DNA of 64,000 nt from Pomphorhynchus laevis (GCA_012934845.2 WNNJ02002376.1:52493-116492), one strand, 5' to 3'; positions 11,235 through 23,286 are shown, numbered from the stretch's first letter. Made by a program: numbers and translations. The notes: generated from the sequence alone by a model not told the origin.

Positions 11235-12720
11235 AAGAAGAGGAGTAAGATGGAGTTATATACGGAGTAAAGTAGGAGTGTTTGAGCTTTGGAATAAACT
11301 GAGTAATGTTCTGGGTAGACCGGATAGATCTAGTTTCCTATAGGACTATAACATCTGCATCTCGACCAGATAAAAGGCTAAGAGCAGAAGCACCTCCCGA
11401 ATTCTACTGAATGATGTTCAGTAAAAACGGATCGGAATTACTTACCATGCAAAGATTGTTACTAGAAGGGACAGCAGTCCTACTAGTTAGGTCCAGCGTG
11501 AGGAAGGTTACTCTTCCGGGCCCCGGCTCTAACAGTGGCACCATTGAGCGCTCCTTAAGTGGTTTGGGAAATATCATAATATACCTTGTTATTAATCATC
11601 CACTTCTTGCCCTCCTTAAACATACGAAGTGGAGAGGTGTTAATCGGTGAAGAAGCACTCTTTGTCGACACCGGTGCTGTAGATGTTAGGATTATCGAGG
11701 ATATTAGAACCGCCTCTGTCAGCCTACTCAACAAACAAGGTTTCGATCGACTTCATATTATAAGAAATTCGTTTGTCAAAGATCATAATAATATGGTCCA
11801 TCGATAGATCATAACTCTTTGCGACATCGTTGAACCCTTCTGTAACCTGCTTGTCAGATACCAACTTTTTCTGTTTTTTTTTTCTCGTTGTCCTTGAAGG
11901 CCGAGCATTTGCGGGAACACATGGTGAGTGGTAACTTGTTGTTGGAGCATCAGGAAGCAGCAGTACAATTGACTGGGTGCTCAGATTCAGTGGAAAAGCA
12001 GATCCCGTAAAATTTCTGATATTTGCATCTAGAACCCCATTGCCCCCGACACTGGGGTTCTAGATGACAACCTGACCTACAATGAGTGTAGGTCATCAGA
12101 CAACCTGACATACAGTGAGTGTAGGTCAGGTTGTCGGATGAAAGATAATTGAATTTAATGTTGGACCCTATGAAGGAGTTGCAGGAAAACTTAGATATAA
12201 CATCGCATTGTCTAAAAATGTTTGTGCAAAACTAATAGGTTTGGGGATGTCCTTCATAATAAATCTGACGTTTGACAATTTGTACTAATTTTTCAAATCT
12301 TCAAAGCTCCTTGTAGATGATCGAGACAAAAGTCTCCAAGTTCTTCGCAGCAAACTTTAGGTACTCCTGTGATATACTGGCGTTAATGAAGCTGATCCGG
12401 TATTAATAACCTACACTTCGTGGTGAGCTTATAAGTATTCTGTTTGAGGTGAAACATTTGATGAACCCTCGCAAAAAAATGTTAAACATATGATTGTTCG
12501 AGATTGGTACCTTAGGAGTCACGATCACAAGTTTGCTATCTTTGGTATCGGGACTAGCTCCTCTGATTTTGAATTTTTATCAATAAATTCTTTATCACTT
12601 ACCTTTAACATTGCATTTTCGTTCATTTCCAGTAAACTCTTTGATCTACAGTCACTTGCACTTAACATCACTTTTTATGTCATTAAACAACACACTATAG
12701 TGTGCTGTCACTAATCAAAA
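11235..12720 (-). mobile_element. LINE-B copy 1, ORF1 and endonuclease start, minus strand
   Basis: Minus strand: ORF1 N-terminus at 12218-12600; a Cys-containing remnant with MCSRKCSAFKDN near 11880-11930 corresponding to the zinc-knuckle end; the ORF1 C-terminus near 11480-11540; and the endonuclease start (FLLNIIQ.NSGGASALSLLS) at 11300-11420. The latter matches copy 4 at about 24967-25035. Two hairpins at 12027-12135 interrupt it. Together with 8590-10440 this is one scrambled minus-strand element with ORF1 duplicated. Confidence 0.65.
12027..12135. repeat. Two adjacent hairpins at a LINE-B break
   Basis: The first is ATCTAGAACCCCA/TGGGGTTCTAGAT (12027-12065). The second has long arms GACAACCTGACCTACA (12066-12081) and its complement (12120-12135), enclosing a further CCTACA/TGTAGG pairing. 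They lie where ORF1 sequence of the minus-strand LINE-B is interrupted. Confidence 0.85.
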
Positions 12721-12779
12721 TTGACACACTAGAAAATTACCATTGATTCACTGCTAATTGCAAACTAACACTTCTTTAT

Positions 12780-15180
12780 CCGGTAGATATGCATATGTTA
12801 GAGTTCTTCAAGAGACGCGGTCTATCCGTATCCCCCAGGATATTACTCGATTTATCCCAAAGCATATCTGTTCCTACTATACTCCGTACATAACCCCACC
12901 TCACTCCTCTTCATCTCAAGGACTCTTGACCATAGTTAAGTACTCTTTAAGGTCCTCCATCCTATTAAACTAGTCATGTCCAGCTATGTCTTGTTTAGTA
13001 GTATTACTCTGTAAGAACGGTTAACGAATCAATCTAGCCAATGTCTACATCCGTTCAGGGGAGATTCACAAGAACAGTGACTTCCTGGATAGTATTATCG
13101 ACAACGGTTATGACATGATACTTGGGGATTTCAACGACATAACTTATAGTTGGATCAATGCAACACTTCGCAGAGCTAGGAACGGTTATCTTATTCACAA
13201 ACCACCCATCCCTACATTTCATTACACATCAACAAATTATATCCTCGACATTTTACCGCTTCACTGGAGGTTGTTAAAACCTCTCTGTACGGAGCAGTCG
13301 TGCCAGCAATTGTCCACCTCTCATGACTTAATTCGTTAGAAAATTGAAGAAGATATGTTGCTTCGAAGGAGGTTTTACTTTGATCCGATCAGAGTGACAT
13401 TCTTTCAGGGGGCTATCCAACTCTTTTCCAGAATATGAAATGAATATGACCGAATTTAATACCTACCTATTTTCGCAAGCTACCGCGATTTTATCGACTA
13501 CCTATAAAGGTCGTATATACAATCACACTCAAACGAAACTCAAGGTCCTAGCGAAACTGATTAACCTCCCTAATCTCCATGTTTCCGCAAGACAGGCTCT
13601 CTCGAATGAATACTGGAGCACTAGATATAGGCTCCAGCTGAGTAAGGATAGGATGAGTATTGCTCGTCTTAATCCTTCATTGTCTTCCTTTTGGAAGATT
13701 TTCAAGAAGGAGAAGTTTGTTTGCTGGAAGGATAGAGCATTGTGTTGGATAGGGAATGTAGGCCTTGATAAAGTTTTGGAAGTGTCACTAGCCCAACACA
13801 ACTATGAAGCCACTCAATCTCCTCAACCAATCCTGCCTTGGTGTAACTTCAGGAGTAGAGATCTATCTGTCACGGATATCCATAACTCCTGGGGTCCACT
13901 CTCGCGCACCTCCAAATCCCTCGCTCTACTTTCTTCTCGGGTCTGACAGCTTTTGACAGCCGATCAGAGAAGAGAGGTGGCTGTCACAATGCTATAAGCC
14001 TCCCCATCCGATGTAGCAGTCATCAACATTAGTAAGCGTGCTTTATTCCTAAGAAAAAATCCTGTTAATGCCTTGAAGATCTGCAACCCATTTTGATTCA
14101 AAATGTCCTCGTGTCGATTTACGAAAAAGCTACTATTTAAGTAGGCGTAATTTGATCCCTCCAGGTATTCATGGGATCGTCAAAGGTCGCTCAGTCCATT
14201 CAGCAGTTGGTAAAGTGGAGCAGTTTTGTCATGATAATAGCCATTGTCTAGTTGTGGATGTTTTCCTTGACTTTTCTGCAGCATTTAAACGTATCTTCAT
14301 TCTTTTTGTGATCTCTTCTCTCAGGTCCCTCGGGTTGCCTGCGAGAATTGTGAACAGGGTGGATATCCTGCTGTATACCAAGCGATTTTACTATGAAGAC
14401 GACCATGATGCGCGTCAATTCTACCCTATTACGGGTGTGCCTCAAGGTACCCACTTTCTTCTATCTTATATCTTGCTGCCTCCATTAACCTATTCAAAAT
14501 ATTCAAACGCGAACACCGTGTTGTGATGTACGATGATGACACCACAGCCCTATTCACTGTACACAGATGTAAAAACGTAGTCTCTGACATCAGCCGTTTC
14601 TTCTTAAGATTAAAAGACAAGTTACCCATATCCAATCTTATTTTAAACTCCGCAAAATCGCAGGCGGTTGTCTTTCATGGCACCCCTGCAACAAAGCAAA
14701 AACTTAAGAGATTAGCACTCTCTGCGCTTTCCTCCATATTTGCCTCAGTATTACTTCCCACCTTCAAAAGTCGAGTAAAATACCTGGAATTCACCGTTAC
14801 GGTGAACTGGTCGGCGAAAGCTGACCTGTATAGATTCAAACGTATCCTGAAGAAAGCTATGTGGGCCTTGAAACGGGCTCAGCATCTGACATTGAAATGG
14901 ATTAACCAGGTGCGCCTTTGGAGAACTTGGGCTATCTTGGGATTAGTCTTCTTTTCAAGAGGACGTCCCCCAGAGCAAATGCTAAGGTTTCTTAAGCTCC
15001 TTGTATCTCGTTTACCCAGCATAGTCCGCGCCGATTGGATTCTTCGGGGGGGGGGTGAAAGACCCCGGGTGGTTTAGTCGAAGGGCGGCGTGTTGGATCG
15101 GTTTGGGGCTTAGATCCCCCTGGACCTGATGCCATAGAAGAGTGGACGGAAGACTATTAAATCCGAACATCTATGACTGT
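12780..15180 (+). mobile_element. LINE-B copy 2, plus strand, 5'-truncated inside the endonuclease
   Basis: It begins inside the endonuclease (LQETRSIRIPQDITRFIP near 12806) and then MILGDFNDITYSWIN (13115). The linker to RT is at 13440-13946, the RT core at 14152-14526 (FLDFSAAFKRI; ITGVPQGT) and the palm at 14523-15077 (YDDDTTALF; SDISRFFLRLKDKL; VKYLEFTV). The 3' end is near 15180. RT blocks are in several frames, with broken stretches. The palm motif reads YDDD where the copies at 17 and 26 kb keep more of VYADDTTALFSG. It lies head-to-head with copy 1. No RNase H domain is visible. Confidence 0.85.
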
Positions 15181-15460
15181 TTTGAATGTGTTTATCTGAC
15201 TATCTATTTGTCTTGACGATTTTCTTATTTATCGGTGGTATTATTTTATTTAACAGTCTTTATTATTACTTTTTTACGTGTTATCAGAGGATCAAAAGAT
15301 TCTACATTTGCAACAGAAATCTGAGAATATCATAAACTCAAGGAAAATGAGTGGTTCCTTAAGTTTACTATCGATGGTTCCAATGGATGGAACCATCCAT
15401 TTTATCGATGGTTACTTTACTTGATGGTTTCTTGAGTTTACTATCGTAAACTCAAGGAAA

Positions 15461-16003
15461 ATGCAGGTAACTTCGTCTACAATATCAAACAAGTTAAGTG
15501 GTTTGTTACCATCTACTGTAAAAGAGGCAATTGGAGAACTTCACCCAATACCCAAATTAAAAAATCTGGCGGTTATTAAGCTATCAGCGCCAATAGAGCA
15601 CCATAAGCTATTTAACATATTCCTGCGTAAGTTTACTGAAAAATATAATAATAGATTCCTATTCCCCTCAGCACACTACTTTGAAGCCGAAATCAAGATG
15701 CCCTTTGTTTCCTGGGACCTTGCGAAGGAGTATGAAATTTTTTTCCACGACGAATTAATGGATGTTGGGACAATACAATTTAAGCCTATTCAGGCTTCCA
15801 TCAAATTTTCGAATCTTCCTCCCCTCCTGGATGAGAAGGATGTTGAGTCTTTAAAGAGACTATTTAGACTAACAAACTTCCGGTACGTAACTGGAAAGAA
15901 CGGATTTCCTCTCCCAATAGCTTTTGCGTCCTCTTCCATTGTTAATGGTGAGATCCTAACAAAAGCCGTCTGTAACCCATTTTTGGGACAATTTATTGTT
16001 TAA
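15461..16003 (+). CDS. LINE-B ORF1 (nucleic-acid-binding protein), N-terminal part
   Basis: A 180-codon open frame starting MQVTSSTISNKLSGLLPSTV. It is the longest ORF1 frame of the family in this window. It has no zinc finger itself; the Cys-rich half continues in another frame from 15996. The same protein is recognisable in minus-strand copy 1 and faintly in copy 4 (PELKNLAII near 23935). ORF1 proteins of Jockey/I-type LINEs bind element RNA. The ATG is preceded by the block TAAACTCAAGGAAA, which also precedes another ATG at about 15348. Confidence 0.7.
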   Translation: MQVTSSTISNKLSGLLPSTVKEAIGELHPIPKLKNLAVIKLSAPIEHHKLFNIFLRKFTEKYNNRFLFPSAHYFEAEIKMPFVSWDLAKEYEIFFHDELMDVGTIQFKPIQASIKFSNLPPLLDEKDVESLKRLFRLTNFRYVTGKNGFPLPIAFASSSIVNGEILTKAVCNPFLGQFIV

Positions 16004-16295
16004 ACTCATAAGCAGTGACGAGCTAACTTACCCGCACTGCAATACTTGCCACGAATGGGGCCACTGGGGCTCTGGATGTGTTAAGGAGAAGTCTTGTGGC
16101 GTATGCGGCCTAACGAACTGCACGCGAGTTGGCGGGAAGTGCTCCTCCCAGCCCAAGTGTTCAAATTGTGGAGGAACCCACCCGGCGTGGCCCAGGAAGT
16201 GTGCGAACTTTAAATTGTATTGTTTCCACCACTTCTCCTTTCACCCCAATAAAAAGGTGACCCCGTGCCTTTTGGTGAAGTTGCGGATAGAATGA
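15996..16295 (+). CDS. LINE-B ORF1 C-terminal zinc-knuckle region
   Basis: It encodes three Cys/His knuckle-like motifs in a row: CNTCHEWGHWGSGC, CGVCGLTNCTRVGGKC and CSNCGGTHPAWPRKC. The C-x2-C-x4-H-x4-C pattern and the phrase NCGGTHPAW are typical of ORF1 proteins of Jockey, R1 and I-type LINEs. It overlaps the upstream frame by eight bases, probably through a small frameshift in what was one ORF1. It ends at TGA shortly before the palindrome at 16331-16438. Confidence 0.75.
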   Translation: MFKLISSDELTYPHCNTCHEWGHWGSGCVKEKSCGVCGLTNCTRVGGKCSSQPKCSNCGGTHPAWPRKCANFKLYCFHHFSFHPNKKVTPCLLVKLRIE

Positions 16296-16330
16296 CTGAC
16301 AACGACATTATCAGGTTAGTCGACTTCACC

Positions 16331-16438
16331 GGACAAGCAATCTTCAAGGTTGCTTGTCCTAGGTGTAGCATTTTAGCTAGCACCTCGAAGCAACCTTGTC
16401 CAAGGTTGCTTCGAGGTGCTAGCTAAAATGCTACACCT
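16331..16438. repeat. Nested perfect palindromes at an internal deletion
   Basis: A first hairpin GGACAAGCAA/TTGCTTGTCC (16331-16359) is followed by a second with 37-bp arms (16361-16397 and 16402-16438) and a 4-base loop. Both share the block AAGCAACCTT/AAGGTTGCTT. The right arm merges into LINE-B linker sequence (CCCTAATCTTTC...). The arms are essentially perfect although the flanking element is mutated. Confidence 0.95.
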
Positions 16439-18149
16439 CCCTAATCTTTCTATTTCCGCCAGACATGTCCTCTCGAATGAATATTGAAGCACTAGATATA
16501 GATTCCAGTTGAGTAGGGATAAGGCGAGCATTTCTTGACTTAAGTCTTCTCAGTCTTCCTTTTGGAAGATATTTAAGAGGGAGAAGTTTGTCTGCTGGAA
16601 GGAGAGAGCATTGAGTTAGATCGGTAACATAAACATTGATAAAGTTTTGGAGAAGTCACTATCCCTACAAAATTATGGAACCACTATATCTCCTTAACCA
16701 ATCCCGCCATGGGGCGACTTCAGGAGCAGAAACTTATCTGTCACAGATATCCTAAACTCCTAGGGGCTACTTTTAGGCACCTCCAAATACCACTCGCCAC
16801 TCTCAACTCGGGTCTGTCAGCTTTTGACAGACAGTCAGAGAAAGGAAGTCGCCATCACTATGTTACCTGCCTCCCCGCCCGATGTTGCTGGCATTAATAT
16901 CAGCCGTCGTGTTTTTATGCTAAAAATGAATTCAATTTCATGTCCTAAATATCTGCGGCCTATCTCGATTCAAAACTCCCTCATCTCCGTTTATAAAAAG
17001 CGCTTGCCCGTAAAATCCACGACCATCTATGTAGGCGAAATTTAATCCCACCAGGTTTTTATGGGTACGTAAAAGATCGCTTGGCCCATACAGCAATAGG
17101 TGAAGTACACCCGTTTCGTCAAGACAACAGTCATCAGCTTGATGTGACTGTGTTTCTTGACGTTTCTGCTGCATTTGACCGTATTGCCATTCATTTTGTT
17201 ATCTCTTCTCTTAAGTCCTTTGGGTTACCCGCAAGAATTGTTAACATGGTGAAAATATTGTTATATACCAAGCGATTCTTCTATGAAGATGACTCTGATG
17301 CGCCTCAGTTCTACCCTATTACAGGTGTGCCTAAAGGTTCCCTACTTTCTCTAATCTTGTATCTTGCTGTGTCCATTGAACTTTACAAAAACTTTAAACC
17401 GGACCAACATCTAGTGGTATACGTTGTTGAAACCACAGCCCTGTTTTCTGGACGCAGGTGCAAAGATGTAATCTCTGACATCAGCCGTTTATTTTTAAGA
17501 TTAAAAGATCAGTTACTCATACCCAATCTTATATTAAACTTATCCAAATCACAGGTGGTTGTTTTTCATGGCGCTCCTGTGACAAAGGAAAAATAAAGAG
17601 ACTAGTACTCTTTAATCTCTTTCTTCCATATTGACTAATCAACCACTCCCTACCTTCACAAGTCGAGTAAAATACCTGGGGTTCACCATTACGGTGAACT
17701 GGTCAGCGAAAGCCGACCTGGATAGACTCAAACGTATTCAGAAGAGAGCTAAGTGGGCCCTGAAACGGGATCAGCATCTGTCATTGAATGAGAAAACTCA
17801 AGTGCTCGTCTAGAGTACTTGGACTATCTCGGGATTAGTCTTCTTTTCAAGAATACTCCCCACAGAGCAAATACTAAGGTTTCTCAAGCTCCACATATCG
17901 CGATTACCGAGCATAGTCTGCCTCGATTGGACTCTTCGGAAGGGGATGAAAAATGCCGGGTGGTTCGGTCGGAGAGCGGCGTGTTGGATTGGCTGGAGGG
18001 CTCAGATCCCGCTGGACTTGAGGCCGTGATAATATCCTGAAGTCTGCACATTTTGCTTTCCTTGTCGATCTTGAACTGTTGTTTTTCAACTGTCTTTTTT
18101 AGTGGTTGTTAAGTTTTATTTAAGAAAATCCTAATTAATACGTTTTTAT

Positions 18150-18850
18150 GATTGCACACTATTTTGGTGTGCATGTTATATGTCAAATTTTTATTTTTAT
18201 ATTTTGTCTATACTGAAAGGTGAAGTGGCTAATAAATATCTGTGCATTTATTAAAAATTTGAGTTTTTAATTGCATTTTCGTCCATTTCCAGTGTTTTTG
18301 TTTTTAAGTAAAAAAATGAGAGGTACATCAATGCTTGTACTTTTGCAAAAATATTATAAAATTTGATTTATTATTAATATTATGTTTTGTTTATTTTATA
18401 ATTATATTAAATACGTAAACTCAGATTGCTGATTTGATGCTAAAAACGAAAATTTTTAAACATTTTATTGTAATCCTGATGATAGCACAGGAGCTATCAA
18501 AATATTGATTTTATCAAATAAAGGAAAATTATTATTTTTTCGTTCCATTAAAACTATCTAATCGAAAATGGAATGATATTATTGATTTAGTGTGTACTAA
18601 GAAATAATTTCAGTATTGAATTTTAAAAAGTCTTACCTTATAAAATATCTAAGTTATAGAAAATGTTATCAATAGGATATTTTTACATTTCGGAATTTGC
18701 GTATATTACAAAATACGCGGGATCAGATAACTGATTCGATTAATTTGTTTTATACCACTGTTAAAGAATATTTTAGCTTAATAAGCTTTTAAACATGATA
18801 ACATAGCAGTTACTCTTTATGACCTCTAATCTCAATTCAAAAATATGATG
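18150..18850. other. Gap between LINEs: PLE-tail fragments
   Basis: It holds a tail fragment with TACGTAAACTCAGATTGCTG (about 18411-18435), a hammerhead-like core (18475-18508), another variant block at 18711-18748 (GATCAGATAACTGATTCGAT) and a short piece of repeat X (18795-18840, GATAACATAGCAGTTACTC). No gene is seen. Confidence 0.6.
18475..18508 (+). other. Hammerhead-like core, degenerate
   Basis: CTGATGA (18476-18482) is followed by a small stem TAGC...GCTA with loop ACAGGA and then TCAAAATATTG where an intact ribozyme would have GAAAC. The layout (CTGATGA, stem II, GAAA) is that of hammerhead ribozymes known in PLE terminal repeats. The GAAA box is not conserved here. Confidence 0.35.
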
Positions 18851-19428
18851 TATTTTAGAATTAAGTGGAGTCACTTAACTGTTCTGAACGCAAATACACA
18901 TTTCCGTAGTCGATCAAAATTGGGATGCATGAATACTCACGCAAAAGTTAATTATAAAAAATCATTAAACCACAGGTGGACTTATATCTTAAATATTTTA
19001 AGATGTATTTTTATAATGTTGTTTATAATTAATAATTATATAATCTTGGATTATCTTATTTATATTATTAACATATTGATATTGCTCAATGATACGTTCT
19101 ATGTGCTCTTTAATTGTTCAAGGCGTTTAAGTTAAACATAAATTAAAAATAAGTCTTGGTTATTAAAACTCTTACAATGTATACTGTAAATGTAGATGTA
19201 ATTTAGATGTACACTAGCTAAAATAGTCTTGATTGTCAAATACTTAAATTTGAGATAAAATACATACAAGTGATTTAAATAACATACAATGCAATTGAAT
19301 AACATACAGTGCAATCATCAAATCACCATGACAGAACAGTCTGCGAATAAGCGATGCTATCCTTGTAATGGTCAAACAGCTGTTTGAAAGGGCTGTGTGT
19401 GCGTTCGAAATAATAAGCAATGCATTAA

Positions 19429-19863
19429 TTGTTGTGCATAAGATGCTCAAATCGAGAACGATTGATTCCATCCAATCAATATAACGACAAGCATACAGCA
19501 AAATTCTCAACACAATATTCGAACAACGATGAACTGGGAATGACAGTAAACGCCGTGGAGACTATCTCATTCGAAATGAAGTGTACTACGGATAATTGCA
19601 ACGTGTATTCAACGGTAATCCTTCCGATAAGGCTTTCTAGAGATTTACTAGCCCAAGATTACCTCTGTGGATTTTGTGCAGCCAAAGCAATCAACGAAAC
19701 CCGAATCGAAATAACTAAACTTAAAAGCCAGTTAATATCAAATGATTCAAATAGTTGCTGGACAAACAAAGAGCGAATACATAGAATAGTAAATGAGTCT
19801 ATCAACTCCTCCCTCAACCGTTGCATCAATAGGCAGGTATCTCATGCTATTTGTTCTTTTTAA
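19429..19863 (+). CDS. CR1-like ORF1 fragment (Cys-rich region)
   Basis: A 144-residue frame containing CTTDNCNVYS and LCGFCAAKAINETRIEI. The pairing of a C...C zinc-like segment with a following coiled-coil-like segment (ITKLKSQL) resembles ORF1 of CR1-group elements. The minus-strand relative has LCGLCSAKLLSDLKESL (48.7 kb). The true ORF1 start lies upstream near 19328 in another frame. Confidence 0.6.
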   Translation: MLCIRCSNRERLIPSNQYNDKHTAKFSTQYSNNDELGMTVNAVETISFEMKCTTDNCNVYSTVILPIRLSRDLLAQDYLCGFCAAKAINETRIEITKLKSQLISNDSNSCWTNKERIHRIVNESINSSLNRCINRQVSHAICSF

Positions 19864-22167
19864 CGCACACCAGAGGTAGATAAATCTTATTCTAAATTAG
19901 CAAACTCTCTTGATAGGGAAAGCGCTAAGACCTCACATCTGATAGTTCGTAATTTACCCGTTTCTGAAAGCGAGCAACAAGTTATATTAAATCTCTTTGA
20001 GGAAATCGGTTGTCCTTTGGTCGGACAAAAACTAGACTTTCATCGACTCCCTACACTTCATACAAACTTCCCTACGTAGGTTAAGGTAAAAACTAGCGTC
20101 AGCCATGTAGAATCATCTTTAAAATCTTCGTTTAAGCTTAAGAATTCATCTCTTTTTCATACGGTGTACTTGTGCCCTGATTTGTCGAAACTTGAACAAG
20201 AGGAACTTAAGAGACTACGGAAAGAATTATCCGAACGAAAAAAGTCAGACCCAAGTAAGCGATATTTTATTAGAGGGCATAAGATAGTGATTTCATCAAG
20301 TAGGGAAGCCCACGCAGTAAATGTGAGCTTACCAGTACTCGGCGAAGTTTCGTCTACAGGCAACAACAATCTTACTAACCCAGCCAATATATGACCAACG
20401 ATTGAAAATGATTTAAAAGTAAATCCTCCAGCAAAACTTCAAGTAAATCATCCGGGGTATCCTCTAATTGATTCTACTCCACTGCTCCCCAAATCTTCCT
20501 GGAAAGTAGCCGTTTTAAATATCCGCTCTCTTAGTAACAAGGTTGAATCAGGATATGATCTTTTCCTTCATAAATCTTTGGATGTTTCGTGTTTAACCGA
20601 ATCTTGGCACGTTGATCAGGATGATTACCCTCTTAAACGCCTCCGCTTTTTAAATATCTCTGTGGTCGATAAGGCTCGTCAACGACCTATTAGTTCAAAT
20701 CGATCAATTAACCACGGTGGTCTTAGATTTCTCTCACCATTGGTCTCCATTGCAATCATTACCGTTGCCATTTGTTCCTCTCACTTTCGAACTACTTGGG
20801 TTCCGTGTAAAAGCCGGCTCGTTGTTTCTCAATATCTACTTATTCTATCGGCCTGGATCATGTCATCCGTCTGACTCTTTTTTCTGTGGACTGTCTAAAT
20901 GTTTGCTTAGACCGTCCTCGTGATTCCAATACCCTACAGATGATTTCTACATTTAACGATCATGATTTTCAAATCATGTCTCCTCATTATTCTTCTGCTA
21001 CCCATATTCTTGGCGGTACCCTCGATATTGTTGCCCTACCTACGCGTCTTGCCTTGTCTTCTTCATTGTGCATATCTGATCCTGCTCTATCCGACCACTT
21101 CCTTGTTACATGTTCTCTCCCTTTGTTAAAAATCAATGTTCCTGCGAAAATTATCTCGTGTCGTTCTTGGAAATTCCTCGACTTTTCCCTTCTTCGCTCT
21201 CATATTAACCGCTCTCCGTTAATGTATCCTTCTTCTATCTACCAATCCCCGAATTACTTATGTACCCTCTTTGACAATGTATTTTGCTCTATCCTCGATT
21301 AAATTCTTCCTTTTTAAACTTTTGTTCAATCACGGCAAAATCTTGCAACATGGTTCGACTCTGAGTGTGTGACTTCAAAACACCTCCTGCGTCGTTCTTT
21401 CAGAACTTATCATCGTTATCTCAGACTATCTTCAGAACTTGATTCATCCTTTTATCGTAACCAATTCTTTGGTCTTCGTCGTTCGCATAGGCAACTTCTG
21501 CATTCTAAGGCACATAGTTTTTGGCGAAACAAACTGGATTCCGCTAATGACTCTCGAATTAAATAGAAAACTCTTAATTCTCTACTTTCTCGTTCCTCTG
21601 TCACCTCCACTCTTAATTCTTCTCAATTCTCCGATTACTTAATTTCAAAAACTTTTCTCTAATCGATTCGATCATCGTCCTTACACAAATTTATTATATC
21701 TCGTCTGTTCGTATCCCTGAGCTCTTTTATCTACTTGCGGTATCTGAAGATGAGGTATCTTGCCTTCTTATTTCGTTAACTTGTAAGTCCTCTCCTGCCG
21801 ATCCCATCCCTACTCGAATTCTCAAATTGTTGTCAACAGACTTCACACCTTTCCTTATCAGCCTCTTTAACTCGTCAATAGTGAATGGAATATTTCCTGT
21901 TCTTTGGAAAACGTCCATTGTTCGTCCCCTACTTAAAAAGCCCTCTCTTGATCCCTCTCTTCCTTCATCTTATCGCCCAATATCAATTCTACCAACCTTA
22001 TCTAAAATTCTTGAACACCTGTCTTAGATCAGATAAGCAAGTATCTCTCTTCATCGCAGCTCTACCCTTCTTTTCAATCTGCTTTCCGCTCCAATCATTC
22101 CACCGAACTAGCATGTCATAAAGTATTTTCTGATCTGCTCTCCGCTCGTGACAAATGACTGTGTAGT

Positions 22168-23286
22168 GTGGTAATATCGCTCGATCTTTCATCTGCATTC
22201 GACATTGCCGATCACGAAATCCTTCTTATTCGTCTTCGCTATCACTATGGTTTCTATTCGTCCACCTTGGCTTGGTTCTCTTCGTATCTCATTGATCGAT
22301 CATTTTCCGTCCATTCTAATTCAATGTGTTCTCCTCTATCTTCTCTTTCTTGTGGTGTACCTCAAGGTTCTGTACTTGGCCCTATTCTATTTACGCTTCT
22401 TCTTGGAGATTTATCTTGTATAACTAGTAAATTCTGCTTCAGAGTAATGCAGTACGCTGATGATATACTTCTTTATTCTCATTCGTCTCCTCATTCCCTA
22501 AGCCAACTTTGCGTATCCGCATCTAATTGTCTTCGTGCTCTATCAGAACATCTAATTTCTTTGCGCATGTCCCTAAATCCTATCAAATCTAAAGTGTTAT
22601 TGATTTTTCCATCCACTGTTTCTGTTATTCCTCCATCCCTGTATCTTCAGACCACAATTATTCCTACTGTAGATAAACTAGTATTTCTAGGTATTCACTT
22701 CGACAATAACCTGCATCTCGATCCCTTAATTCGTGATAAAACTAGGTCTTCAAATCTTCTTCTCCGTGATATTCGTCTTGTCAGAAATTCTCTAGATTTT
22801 AGTTCTTGTAAATCTCTTATCTCCTCCCTTCTTTTCCCACGTATTGATTACTGTCTTAGCCTTCTCGTTTTCTCTTCAAAGTCATCCCTTAAACCTCTTC
22901 AACGCCTCATTAACACTGCGGTGCGCATCCTTTTTCGACTTCGTAAATTCGATCATATATCTTCCTATTTATCAAAACTTGGATGGCTAAGTATTGAACA
23001 TCGATTTCGTTTTTCTCTGCTTTGCCTGACATATCGCCTTCTCCATTATAATTCTCCTTCTCATCTTTATCTGCCAACTCTAAGTGAATCTCGCTATCTT
23101 TCTACTCACCTACGTTCCTGTGATTATATTCTGCTACACGTACCTATTCACTCAACCAACTTCGGCCGTCGATCCCTACATATCGCTGCTCCTCTCCTTT
23201 GGAATTCCTTACCTAATCATCTGCGATCATCATCCTCACTCCGATTTTTCAAAAAGCAGCTTAAATCGATGCTACTAAACAATTAA
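22168..23286 (+). CDS. CR1-like reverse transcriptase, C-terminal half of ORF2
   Basis: An open 372-codon frame. Motifs: SLDLSSAFDIADHEILL (RT motif A region), SCGVPQGSVLGPILF (residues 61-75), MQYADDILLY (catalytic YADD at residues 96-99), LGIHFDNNL and a C-terminal block WNSLPNHLRSSSSLRFFKKQ. The last is the characteristic end of CR1/Jockey ORF2. The frame ends properly at 23286 before the 3' tail. The N-terminal RT motifs (RPISILPTLSKILE, about 21977-22018) are upstream in other frames. This is a recently inserted but already broken copy. Confidence 0.9.
   Translation: MVISLDLSSAFDIADHEILLIRLRYHYGFYSSTLAWFSSYLIDRSFSVHSNSMCSPLSSLSCGVPQGSVLGPILFTLLLGDLSCITSKFCFRVMQYADDILLYSHSSPHSLSQLCVSASNCLRALSEHLISLRMSLNPIKSKVLLIFPSTVSVIPPSLYLQTTIIPTVDKLVFLGIHFDNNLHLDPLIRDKTRSSNLLLRDIRLVRNSLDFSSCKSLISSLLFPRIDYCLSLLVFSSKSSLKPLQRLINTAVRILFRLRKFDHISSYLSKLGWLSIEHRFRFSLLCLTYRLLHYNSPSHLYLPTLSESRYLSTHLRSCDYILLHVPIHSTNFGRRSLHIAAPLLWNSLPNHLRSSSSLRFFKKQLKSMLLNN

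Larger units (their letters stand above)
15300..18100 (+). mobile_element. LINE-B copy 3, plus strand, internal deletion marked by a palindrome
   Basis: It has an intact-looking ORF1 (15461-16003), a zinc-knuckle region (15996-16295) and then a 37-bp-arm palindrome (16361-16438). It resumes with the endonuclease-RT linker (16438 onward), the RT (17081-17596: VFLDVSAAFDRI, ITGVPKGS, VYVVETTALFSG) and a 3' region to about 18090. Compared with copy 4, nearly the whole endonuclease is missing, exactly where the palindrome sits. The RT catalytic YADD is replaced by YVVE, so this copy cannot be active. Confidence 0.85.
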
